In this document: positions 6,613 to 13,589 of the stretch, in pieces
Layout of the letters: each line of letters starts with the position of its first letter
Position numbering within the stretch: position 1 is the stretch's first letter
Source of the DNA: an uncultured Bacteroidales bacterium
GTDB lineage: Bacteria; Bacteroidota; Bacteroidia; Bacteroidales; Paludibacteraceae
Reading direction: 5' to 3'
NCBI GenBank assembly: GCA_946619625.1
Contig: CAMOMF010000128.1
Location: forward strand, 1-15,015
DNA length: 15,015 nt
Notes under the pieces: model-generated
The model's input: only the letters and a program-made list of their open reading frames with translations
What the model was told of the DNA's origin: nothing
The model's database searches: none
Made by a program: the position numbers and the translations under genes

Positions 6613-8148
6613 ATGGAAAGAAGAGTTAGAGTTCGTTTTGCGCCATCACCAACAGGCGCACTGCATATCGGCGGAGTTCGCACCGCCCTCTATAATTACT
6701 TGTTCGCACGTCAACATGGCGGAGACATGCTCCTGCGTATCGAAGATACCGATTCCACTCGCTTCGTACCCGGAGCGGAAGAGTATATCATTGAGGCACT
6801 CCGATGGCTCGGCATACAGATTGACGAGGGCATCGGCGTCACGCCCGAAGGACCGTTCGGACCGTATCGTCAAAGCGAGCGCCGCGACATCTATCACCAA
6901 TACTTTCATCAATTGTTGGATGCAGGCAAAGCGTACATCGCTTTTGACACACCCGAGCAACTGGAAGCCAAACGCAAGGAAATCAACAATTTCCAATACG
7001 ATGCATCCACTCGCTTGCAGATGTGCAACTCCCTCACACTCTCTCCCGAAGAGGTCAGTCAGCGCATCCAGAATGGTGAACAATATGTGGTACGTTTCAA
7101 AGTCGAGCCAAACGAGGATGTACACATCCACGACCTAATACGCGGAGAAGTGGTTATCAACTCCTCTATCCTCGATGACAAAGTGCTCTACAAGTCCGCC
7201 GATGACCTGCCCACTTACCACCTCGCCAACATCGTGGACGACCATCTCATGCAAATCTCCCATGTTATCCGTGGCGAAGAGTGGCTGCCGTCTGCACCGC
7301 TGCATGTCCTACTTTACCGCGCATTCGGATGGGAAGAATCAATGCCGCAGTTTGCGCACCTGCCACTCCTACTTAAACCCGATGGAAATGGCAAACTGTC
7401 CAAGCGGGACGGAGACAGGCTCGGGTTCCCCGTCTTCCCCCTCGAGTTCCACAACCCCAAGGACGGTTCCGTCAGTTCCGGATACCGCGAGAGCGGCTAT
7501 TTCCCTGAAGCCGTGGTCAATTTCTTGGCACTCCTCGGATGGCACGGAGCAGGCGACAAAGAACTCTACACCATGGACGAACTCATCCACGATTTCTCAC
7601 TCGACCGTGTCTCCAAAGCCGGGGCTAAATTCGATTTCGAGAAGGGCAAATGGTTCAACCACCAGTATTTGCAACTCAAGTCCGGCGAAGAACTCTACGA
7701 GCCTTTCCTCGCCTCTGTCGATGCAGAAAAACAAGCCGCTATTCGCAAAGTGGACAAACCTACGGTCGTACACATCATCGACCTTATGAAGGAGCGCGTC
7801 AATTTCGTCCCCGAACTATGGGAACAAGTTAATTTCTTCTTTGTCGCACCCACCTCCTACGATGAGAAATCCGTCAAGAAACGCTGGAAAGAAGAGTCAC
7901 CCGCACAAATGCAAGCCCTCTGCCAACTCCTTGGCACCGTGGACGATTGGTCGGCGGAAAATCTCGACAAGGTGGTCATGGGCTGGATTGCAGAACATGA
8001 ATACGGTGTCGGATTGGTAATGAACGCTTTCCGTATTACCCTCGTTGGCGCTGCACGCGGACCGCATATCTGGGAAATAACCAATGTTCTCGGCAAGGCA
8101 GAGACACTCCGGCGTCTGCAAGCAGGCATTGCAAACATTCACGCATAA
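6613..8148 (+). CDS. gltX: Glutamyl-tRNA synthetase
   Basis: A 511-residue class I aminoacyl-tRNA synthetase that charges tRNA-Glu. The N-terminus RVRFAPSPTGALHIGGVRTA carries the HIGH-type motif HIGG at 18-21, and the KMSKS-type motif is KLSKR at 261-265 in GNGKLSKRDGDRLGFP. Other family landmarks are DTDSTRF, GVTPEGPFGPYRQSER and EEWLPSAPLHVLLYRAFGW. A Bacteroidota-style insertion (FPLEFHNPKDGSVSSGYRES) follows KLSKR. The ATG at 6613 is chosen because homology starts at once; an in-frame TTG at 6598 is less likely. No consensus promoter is visible in the 93-nt gap upstream. recQ follows after 7 nt. Confidence 0.96.
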   Translation: MERRVRVRFAPSPTGALHIGGVRTALYNYLFARQHGGDMLLRIEDTDSTRFVPGAEEYIIEALRWLGIQIDEGIGVTPEGPFGPYRQSERRDIYHQYFHQLLDAGKAYIAFDTPEQLEAKRKEINNFQYDASTRLQMCNSLTLSPEEVSQRIQNGEQYVVRFKVEPNEDVHIHDLIRGEVVINSSILDDKVLYKSADDLPTYHLANIVDDHLMQISHVIRGEEWLPSAPLHVLLYRAFGWEESMPQFAHLPLLLKPDGNGKLSKRDGDRLGFPVFPLEFHNPKDGSVSSGYRESGYFPEAVVNFLALLGWHGAGDKELYTMDELIHDFSLDRVSKAGAKFDFEKGKWFNHQYLQLKSGEELYEPFLASVDAEKQAAIRKVDKPTVVHIIDLMKERVNFVPELWEQVNFFFVAPTSYDEKSVKKRWKEESPAQMQALCQLLGTVDDWSAENLDKVVMGWIAEHEYGVGLVMNAFRITLVGAARGPHIWEITNVLGKAETLRRLQAGIANIHA

Positions 8149-8155
8149 CTCCTCC

Positions 8156-9886
8156 ATGCCCGATTTCCGCAACATACTGCGCCGCTATTGGCATTACGAT
8201 AATTTCCGCCCGCTTCAGGCGGAAATTATTGAAAGTGTGGCAAGCGGAAAGGACACCCTCGCACTCCTCCCCACCGGCGGAGGGAAAAGCATCTGCTTCC
8301 AAGTCCCTGCCATGGCAATGCGCGACCCTTGTGACCCCACACAGGAAGGACTCTGCTTGGTCATCACACCGCTCATCGCACTCATGAAAGACCAAATCAT
8401 GCACTTACGCGAGCGCGGCATTCGGGGCTACGCCATCTACTCGGGAATGTCGTGGCAGGAGATCGTCACTATACTCGATAATTGTCAGTTCGGAGGCTAC
8501 AAGTTCCTCTACGTCTCACCCGAGCGCCTTGAGTCAGAGTTCTTCCGCAAGCGACTCGCTGACCTGCCCATATGCATGATTGCCGTGGATGAAGCACACT
8601 GTATCTCCCAATGGGGATACGATTTCCGGCCGCCTTATCTACGAATAGCCTCCATCCGCGAAGTCCTGCAAACACGTCTCCGTAGATACCGTCAGGACGC
8701 ACGTATTCCCATACTCGCACTTACTGCCACGGCCACACCCGATGTCGTGAGGGACATTCAGGAAAAACTGGCTTTCCCAGAACCGAACGTATTCCGCAAG
8801 TCTTTCCGTCGCGACAACCTCAGGTACGTGGTTCGGCACGCTGCAGGTACGCAGGACAAGTTGCAACAAATGCTCCGTATTCTCAGGAAAGTACCCGGAA
8901 GCAGTATCATATACGTCCGCAGTCGCGGCAAGACAAAAGATGTCGCAGATTGGCTCAAGGCTCAACATATCTCTGCCGACTATTTCCACGCCGGACTCGC
9001 AAGCGATGACAAGGACCGCAAGCAACGCGACTGGCAGAATGGTCATACCCGCGTCATCGTTGCCACCAACGCTTTCGGAATGGGTATTGACAAACCCGAT
9101 GTCCGCACCGTCATACACCTTGACCTGCCCGATTCCATCGAAGCGTATTTCCAAGAGGCGGGACGGGCCGGACGCGATGAGAAACAAGCCTACGCCATAC
9201 TCCTTTATGCCGACGACGACCAGACCAAGATGTTGCAACGCGTACATAACCAATACCCCGAGCGCGATTTCATCATTCGCGTCTATGACATCCTCGGTAA
9301 TTGGTTGCAGATTGGGCTCGGTTCCGGGCTCGACCACACTTTCCCCTTCCCGTTCGAGCAGTTCTGCGCCGACAACCACCTGCCACTCCTACCCACTTTC
9401 TCCGCACTGCAGATACTCTCACAAGCCGGATATATCACCTACATCGACGAGCACGAGACACAACCTCGCGTACAAATCCTACTCACCCGCGATGAACTTT
9501 ACTCCGAGGACATCCCGCCACTCGGCGAGAGAATCCTCAATGCACTCATGCGACACTACCCGGGTATCTTCACCGAGCACGTCTATATCTACGATGCCCG
9601 GCTCGCCGCCGAACTATTCAACACTGCCCCTGACCCCAAAAGTCTCCTCAACCAGCAACTCATCCTTCTGGCGCAGCAAGGTATCATCCGCTATATCCCC
9701 CGCCGGAAGACGCCATATATATATTATGCTCAGGAGCGGCTCCCTGTTGCCTACCTCCGCATCCCCAAATCCTGCTACGAAGACCGCCTCGAAATCTACA
9801 AACAGCGCACGCAGGCGATGCTCCGGTATGCACAACTTACCGACGGCTCCCCCCAGCAATATCTGCTCGCATATTTCGGCGAATAA
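8156..9886 (+). CDS. recQ: RecQ-family DNA helicase lacking the zinc-binding cysteines
   Basis: A 576-residue ATP-dependent 3'-5' DNA helicase of the RecQ family, acting in recombination and repair. Motif 0 is FRPLQAEII (17-25), motif I LPTGGGKS (38-45), Ia TPLIALMKDQ, motif II DEAH at 145-148 followed by the RecQ aromatic loop CISQWGYDFRPPYL, motif III ALTATATP, motif V ATNAFGMGIDKPDVR and motif VI QEAGRAGR at 333-340. The C-terminal part carries an accessory domain, as in the shorter Bacteroidota RecQ proteins. In that group the protein normally continues past CRxxxLLxYFGE into CGxCDxC zinc ligands. Here the matching text is GSPQQYLLAYFGE followed directly by TAA: the first cysteine is absent and the rest is missing. 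The ATG at 8156 is 7 nt after gltX; an upstream in-frame ATG inside gltX adds no homology. Confidence 0.92.
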   Translation: MPDFRNILRRYWHYDNFRPLQAEIIESVASGKDTLALLPTGGGKSICFQVPAMAMRDPCDPTQEGLCLVITPLIALMKDQIMHLRERGIRGYAIYSGMSWQEIVTILDNCQFGGYKFLYVSPERLESEFFRKRLADLPICMIAVDEAHCISQWGYDFRPPYLRIASIREVLQTRLRRYRQDARIPILALTATATPDVVRDIQEKLAFPEPNVFRKSFRRDNLRYVVRHAAGTQDKLQQMLRILRKVPGSSIIYVRSRGKTKDVADWLKAQHISADYFHAGLASDDKDRKQRDWQNGHTRVIVATNAFGMGIDKPDVRTVIHLDLPDSIEAYFQEAGRAGRDEKQAYAILLYADDDQTKMLQRVHNQYPERDFIIRVYDILGNWLQIGLGSGLDHTFPFPFEQFCADNHLPLLPTFSALQILSQAGYITYIDEHETQPRVQILLTRDELYSEDIPPLGERILNALMRHYPGIFTEHVYIYDARLAAELFNTAPDPKSLLNQQLILLAQQGIIRYIPRRKTPYIYYAQERLPVAYLRIPKSCYEDRLEIYKQRTQAMLRYAQLTDGSPQQYLLAYFGE

Positions 9887-9960
9887 ACCGCCTTTTTCTA
9901 CTTTCTGAACCCCGATTTACGGAAAAATACGTGTATGTACTGCATTTTTTTTGACAAAAA

Positions 9961-9992
9961 TTTGCATAATCAAAAAAAAAGTAGTACCTTTG
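9961..9992 (+). promoter_or_regulatory. Bacteroidota sigma-ABfr-type promoter upstream of MBL-fold gene
   Basis: TTTG at 9961-9964 and TACCTTTG at 9985-9992 are separated by 20 nt, matching the Bacteroidota consensus. The spacer and flanks closely resemble the rho promoter, including the shared TTTGCATAAT start and a run of A. Transcription would begin near 9998. This rules out the longest open frame of the next gene, which would start at 9951 upstream of the promoter. The 144-nt gap after recQ holds no clear intrinsic terminator. Confidence 0.8.
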
Positions 9993-10031
9993 CAGGTTAT
10001 TTTGTGTAGTATGGCGCAAAAGGCGACTGAT

Positions 10032-10856
10032 ATGGCAGAAAAGCACCTCATATTCCGTAGTTTCGGTTCTGGTAGCAGCGGCAATTGCTATTACCTCGGA
10101 ACCGAAGAGCAAGGCATCCTCATCGATGCCGGTATCTCTGCGCGATATATTCGCAATTGCCTGCGGGAAATGAAACTCGACTTCCAGAACATCATGGGCG
10201 TACTCATCACACACGACCACGCTGACCACATACGCTCCGTCGGACGACTCGGCGAGTATGTTCACCTCCCTATCTACACCACCGCAGCTATACATGCCGG
10301 CATTGACCGCAACTACGGCGTCACGCTCAAGTTACGCACTGCCAGACGCTATTTCGAAAAAGGAGTGCCCTTCGAACTCTTCGGTATGCAAATCAACACG
10401 TTCGGCGTTTCCCACGACTCGACCGATTGTCTTGGTTATCAAATCGATTTCATGGGAGAGCGTTTCGTCCTCATTACCGACTGTGGTGTGCCCAACGAAC
10501 AAATTGAACACGCCATCCGATCTGCCAACCACCTCGTCATCGAGGCGAACCACGACGAGCAGATGCTCCTCAACGGTCCATACCCCACTTTCCTAAAAGA
10601 GCGCATTCTCTCCGACCGGGGACACCAAAGCAACGACACGTGCGGCGAACTGCTCGCACGCAACTTCCATCCGGGGCTCCGGCACATCTTCCTCTGCCAC
10701 CTCTCTCAGGAAAACAACGACCCCGATGTCGCCGTCAATACGATCACACAGTACCTCGAATCGGTAGGTGCTATCCTCGGCGACGGAACCAACGGAACGG
10801 TGCTCCTCCGCGCACTCGAGCGCACCAAACCCTCACCTTTGTTCATCCTTAAATAA
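10032..10856 (+). CDS. YycJ/WalJ-type metallo-beta-lactamase-fold hydrolase
   Basis: A 274-residue metallo-hydrolase of the MBL fold. RSFGSGSSGNCYYLG near the N-terminus and the metal motif THDHADH (HxHxDH at 61-66) place it with the YycJ/WalJ/VicX group. Later metal-site text is TFGVSHDSTDCLGYQI, LITDCG, VIEANHD and FLCHLSQENNDPDVA. Members are proposed exo- or phosphodiesterases acting on DNA, but the substrate is uncertain. There are two plausible starts: ATG 10011 (7 residues more, leader about 12 nt) and ATG 10032 (leader about 33 nt). The second is chosen because family members begin only a few residues before the GSGSSGN motif. The frame open from 9951 cannot be used because it spans the promoter. 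The glycosyltransferase gene follows after 8 nt. Confidence 0.87.
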   Translation: MAEKHLIFRSFGSGSSGNCYYLGTEEQGILIDAGISARYIRNCLREMKLDFQNIMGVLITHDHADHIRSVGRLGEYVHLPIYTTAAIHAGIDRNYGVTLKLRTARRYFEKGVPFELFGMQINTFGVSHDSTDCLGYQIDFMGERFVLITDCGVPNEQIEHAIRSANHLVIEANHDEQMLLNGPYPTFLKERILSDRGHQSNDTCGELLARNFHPGLRHIFLCHLSQENNDPDVAVNTITQYLESVGAILGDGTNGTVLLRALERTKPSPLFILK

Positions 10857-10864
10857 CGCACAAT

Positions 10865-11614
10865 ATGGACTCCCGATTAGTAATCATCCCTACTTATAAC
10901 GAGAAAGAGAATATCGAAAACATTATCAAAGCGGTAATGAAACTGCCCTTGCAGTACCATATTCTCGTCATCGATGACGGCTCGCCCGATGGCACGGCCG
11001 ACATTGTCAAGCGACTCATCGAAACCACCTACAAAGACAAGCTCTTCATCATCGAACGCGCTGGCAAACAGGGACTTGGAACCGCATACATCACTGGATT
11101 CAAGTGGGCGATTGAGCACCAATATGACTTTATCTTCGAGATGGATGCCGACTTCTCGCACAACCCTCAGGACCTCCTCAAACTCTATGATGCTTGCGCG
11201 AACGAGGGAGCAGACCTCGCCATCGGTTCTCGTTACATCACCGGTGTCAACGTCGTCAATTGGCCCATGGGGCGAGTACTCATGTCCTATTGCGCGTCCA
11301 TGTACGTGCGATTCGTACTCGGTGTCGGTATTCACGACACCACTGCCGGATTCGTTTGTTACCGGCGAGAAGTCCTCGAAACAATCGAACTCGACAAGAT
11401 TCGCTTCAAGGGATACGCCTTCCAGATTGAGATGAAGTTCACCGCCTACAAGTGTGGATTCAAAATCAAGGAAGTACCTATCATCTTCATTAACCGTGTA
11501 CTCGGCACCAGCAAGATGTCTGGCGGTATTTTCTCCGAAGCACTCCTCGGTGTGATACGGCTCAAGGTCTCCTCATGGTTCCGCAAATATCCGCAAAAAA
11601 AAGCTGCCAATTGA
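10865..11614 (+). CDS. Polyprenol-phosphate mannosyltransferase-like GT2 enzyme
   Basis: A 249-residue family 2 glycosyltransferase of the DPM1/polyprenol monophosphomannose synthase type. The N-terminus RLVIIPTYNEKENIENII is the GT-A nucleotide-binding strand, VIDDGSPDGTADIV holds D37-D38, and the metal-binding DAD is at 94-96 in FEMDADFSHNP. GSRYITGVNVVNWP, DTTAGFVCYRREVL and INRVLGTSKMSGGIF are characteristic of the family. It should transfer mannose or another hexose from a nucleotide sugar to a polyprenyl phosphate at the inner-membrane face. No C-terminal membrane helices are present, as in the short DPM1 form. It is 8 nt downstream of the MBL-fold gene. The sugar and acceptor are inferred from the family. 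Confidence 0.9.
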   Translation: MDSRLVIIPTYNEKENIENIIKAVMKLPLQYHILVIDDGSPDGTADIVKRLIETTYKDKLFIIERAGKQGLGTAYITGFKWAIEHQYDFIFEMDADFSHNPQDLLKLYDACANEGADLAIGSRYITGVNVVNWPMGRVLMSYCASMYVRFVLGVGIHDTTAGFVCYRREVLETIELDKIRFKGYAFQIEMKFTAYKCGFKIKEVPIIFINRVLGTSKMSGGIFSEALLGVIRLKVSSWFRKYPQKKAAN

Positions 11615-11800
11615 TAGCACCGCACACTACCACTTAAGTACACATTTATCGCTACCTGGTGAGGGGACCTCCATACCCCCTGCATACTTTCTCCATACCT
11701 TCTCAGAACAAACTCCGGACAAGTTCAGACCCCTCTCTGAATCGTGAGCAAAAATCATCTTTGTCGGGTGCTCGAAACGTCAGTTTCGAGGTTATACAAT
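11615..11800 (+). promoter_or_regulatory. Intergenic region upstream of GSCFA gene
   Basis: This 186-nt gap has no gene I can support. It is C-rich in the middle, with short G/C runs around 11660-11680. CATCTTTG at 11756-11763 is one base from a -7 box, but no TTTG lies at the right distance upstream, so I do not call a promoter. The main structure is the hairpin at 11771-11790, listed separately. Confidence 0.4.
11771..11790 (+). repeat. Perfect 8-bp hairpin just before GSCFA start
   Basis: CTCGAAAC at 11771-11778 pairs fully with GTTTCGAG at 11783-11790 across a 4-nt loop GTCA. It ends 10 nt before the ATG at 11801 and has no following U run, so it is not a standard intrinsic terminator. 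Its place near the ribosome-binding region suggests an effect on translation or RNA stability, which is inference. Confidence 0.6.
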
Positions 11801-12751
11801 ATGCTACAACCAACCGAACATATTTCTTTCCGAACGGAGGTCCCCATCCCTCAGGCTTCGTTCCGTATCAACCACGACTCCCGTCTGTTGTTACTCGGTT
11901 CTTGTTTCTCCGACAACATCGGTGAGCGCCTCCTTCGCGCCGGATTCAACGCACAAATCAACCCTTTCGGTACACTCTACAATCCGCTCAGCATCGCCAC
12001 GGTTCTGTCCCGCCTGCTCGACAACCAACCGCTCCAACCCGAAGAGATTCAGTCTTTCCGGCAGGAGGGATACGGCTCTTGGCTCAGTCACACCCTCCTC
12101 TCGCGTCCCACGCCGGAAGAAGCCCTCTCACTCCACAACGACATCCTTGCACGCGCCGCCGAACACCTGCGCCACACCGATGTACTCCTCATCACTTTCG
12201 GCACTGCCTGGGTTTACCGCCTTGCCGACACCCGTATGGTGGTTAGTAACTGTCACCACGAACTCCCCTCCCGCTTCATTCGAGAGTGTCTTTCTGTGGA
12301 CGATATTCTCACCAATTGGACAACCCTCATCCACCACCTCCACACAACGCTTCCAAACATTCGTATCATCTTCACAGTCAGTCCCATACGTCACCTGCGC
12401 GATGGCGCACATGCCAACCAACTCAGCAAAGCGACCCTCCTCCTCGCCATCAACCACCTCCTCCACTCATCCCATAACCCCTCCCATACATCAGAAGAGC
12501 CTGTCCCCAACTCCTCCCCTGACGTAGGGGAGGTGTCTGCTTTGCATTATTTCCCCGCTTACGAACTTCTCTTGGACGACCTGCGCGACTATCGTTTCTA
12601 TGCCGATGACATGTTGCACCCCTCTCCTGTCGCCATCGACTACATCTGGAATCGCTTCTCCGCCACGTACTTCGATGCCTCCACCCTCTCCGAAGCTGCC
12701 CGACATGAGAAAGCCTTCCGTGCATCTGCTCACCGCCCCCTCCGCACTTAG
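11801..12751 (+). CDS. GSCFA-domain protein
   Basis: A 316-residue protein of the GSCFA family, common in Bacteroidota and named for the motif seen here as LLLGSCFSDNIGERL near residue 30. The rest fits the family: NPFGTLYNPLSI, GSWLSHTLLSR, LLITFGTAWVYRL, FTVSPIRHLRDGAHANQLSKATLLLAI, and YFPAYELLLDDLRDYRFYADDMLHPS near the end. The fold is thought to be SGNH-hydrolase-like, with the Ser of GSCF and the His of DDMLHPS as likely active-site residues, but the substrate is unknown. Residues about 222-247 are an insertion rich in Ser, Pro, His and Glu between LSKATLLLAI and YFPAYE; it carries a palindrome in the DNA. The ATG at 11801 is preferred to an in-frame ATG at 11744 because homology starts here and the hairpin lies between them. 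Confidence 0.85.
   Translation: MLQPTEHISFRTEVPIPQASFRINHDSRLLLLGSCFSDNIGERLLRAGFNAQINPFGTLYNPLSIATVLSRLLDNQPLQPEEIQSFRQEGYGSWLSHTLLSRPTPEEALSLHNDILARAAEHLRHTDVLLITFGTAWVYRLADTRMVVSNCHHELPSRFIRECLSVDDILTNWTTLIHHLHTTLPNIRIIFTVSPIRHLRDGAHANQLSKATLLLAINHLLHSSHNPSHTSEEPVPNSSPDVGEVSALHYFPAYELLLDDLRDYRFYADDMLHPSPVAIDYIWNRFSATYFDASTLSEAARHEKAFRASAHRPLRT
12513..12533 (+). repeat. 8-bp palindrome inside GSCFA insertion
   Basis: CCTCCCCT at 12513-12520 pairs perfectly with AGGGGAGG at 12526-12533 around a 5-nt loop GACGT. It lies in the part of the GSCFA gene that encodes the non-conserved residues 222-247. It could be a small palindromic repeat element inserted in frame, of the type known as REP or RPE in other bacteria. 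Only one copy is visible in this window. Confidence 0.55.
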
Positions 12752-12807
12752 TGAGGCGCCAACAGTGCCATATTAGTATTAACTTGCACCTTATTATTTT
12801 TTTCATC

Positions 12808-13425
12808 ATGCAACTCTTCGACAGAAAATCCCTCTTCGCCGGACTCCTTATTGGACTCGGAGCATGCGGCTACCTCGCGCTGGGAGGACTTACCGGCGCC
12901 ATTATCTTTGCCTTCGGACTCATCTCCGTTGTTCTCTCCGGCACCTTACTCTACACCGGACAGGCTGGCAAACTGCCGCTTAGTCAAACCGGCAAACTCG
13001 CAGTCATCTGGTTCTACAACGTCGTCGGCTGCGTCCTTCTCGGACTGCTTATGATGAGCCTTGGCGGCGAGCCCGTCGAGCGGGCGCAGGGAATGATTGC
13101 AGCACGTATAGCACAGGGACCTTGGCGCGCTTTCCTTCGGGCTGTCGGATGCGGACTAATCATCGATATTGCCGTCTGGCTCTACCGTACCACCAAAAGC
13201 ACACTCCCCGTTCTCTTCGGAATACCACTCTTCATTGTTTGCGGATTCTACCACTCCATTGCAGATGTAGTCTATATCGTTGCTGCGGCAGATTGGACTC
13301 TACCACTGCTCTGGTACTACCCCCTTATTGTACTCGGAAACTACGTAGGCTGCAACATCCGCCGAATCATCATGCCCGAACAACACGGCAACCTCACCTC
13401 CCCAGAACAAAATAACAACAACTAA
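12808..13425 (+). CDS. Compact formate/nitrite transporter family protein
   Basis: A 205-residue membrane protein with about six helices, resembling FNT channels that pass formate, nitrite or similar small anions. GAIIFAFGLISVVLSGTLLYTG (30-51) matches the FNT helix-2 region with its LxxGxxLFTG loop. The N of IWFYNVVGCVLLGLLM follows, then CGLIIDIAVWLY, and CGFYHSIADVVYI holds the central pore His149, the FNT GFEHSxAN signature. LIVLGNYVGCNIRRII ends the last helix. Typical FNTs have 270-285 residues; this one has a short N-terminus and short loops, most plainly after helix 5. The ATG at 12808 is used; an in-frame ATG at 12751 would add 19 residues and overlap the previous stop. No consensus promoter is seen in the 56-nt gap. 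Confidence 0.8.
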   Translation: MQLFDRKSLFAGLLIGLGACGYLALGGLTGAIIFAFGLISVVLSGTLLYTGQAGKLPLSQTGKLAVIWFYNVVGCVLLGLLMMSLGGEPVERAQGMIAARIAQGPWRAFLRAVGCGLIIDIAVWLYRTTKSTLPVLFGIPLFIVCGFYHSIADVVYIVAAADWTLPLLWYYPLIVLGNYVGCNIRRIIMPEQHGNLTSPEQNNNN

Positions 13426-13498
13426 CACACTTTTTCACCAAATAAACACCGCTTTACAGCTTTATCCTTAGGAAAAAAACTCTCTTGCTCTCCTTTTC

Positions 13499-13530
13499 TT
13501 TGCTCAGATGAACTTTTTTGCGTAATTTTG
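13499..13530 (+). promoter_or_regulatory. Bacteroidota sigma-ABfr-type promoter upstream of recombinase
   Basis: TTTG at 13499-13502 and TAATTTTG at 13523-13530 are 20 nt apart, fitting the consensus. Transcription would start near 13536, giving a leader of about 54 nt before the ATG at 13590. The leader has a small GGAGA/TCTCC hairpin (13542-13557). The rest of the 164-nt gap after the FNT gene holds nothing else I can name. Confidence 0.75.
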
Positions 13531-13589
13531 CACCCCGATTGGGAGACGTAACTCTCCTGACGATTAGTATTAACGCAAAAATATTTCAT

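Noticed and set aside
8940..9908. Second + frame inside recQ (322 codons), rich in Ser and Thr
   Set aside because: The recQ frame has all helicase motifs in this stretch; the other frame is Ser/Thr/Pro-rich only because of the C-rich sequence.
9887..9960. Possible intrinsic terminator after recQ
   Set aside because: A T-run is present near 9945-9952 but no stable stem precedes it.
12772..13574. Exact 12-nt repeat ATTAGTATTAAC upstream of the FNT gene (12772-12783) and of the recombinase (13563-13574)
   Set aside because: Several 12-nt matches are expected by chance in 15 kb; both being intergenic is suggestive but not enough to call an operator.
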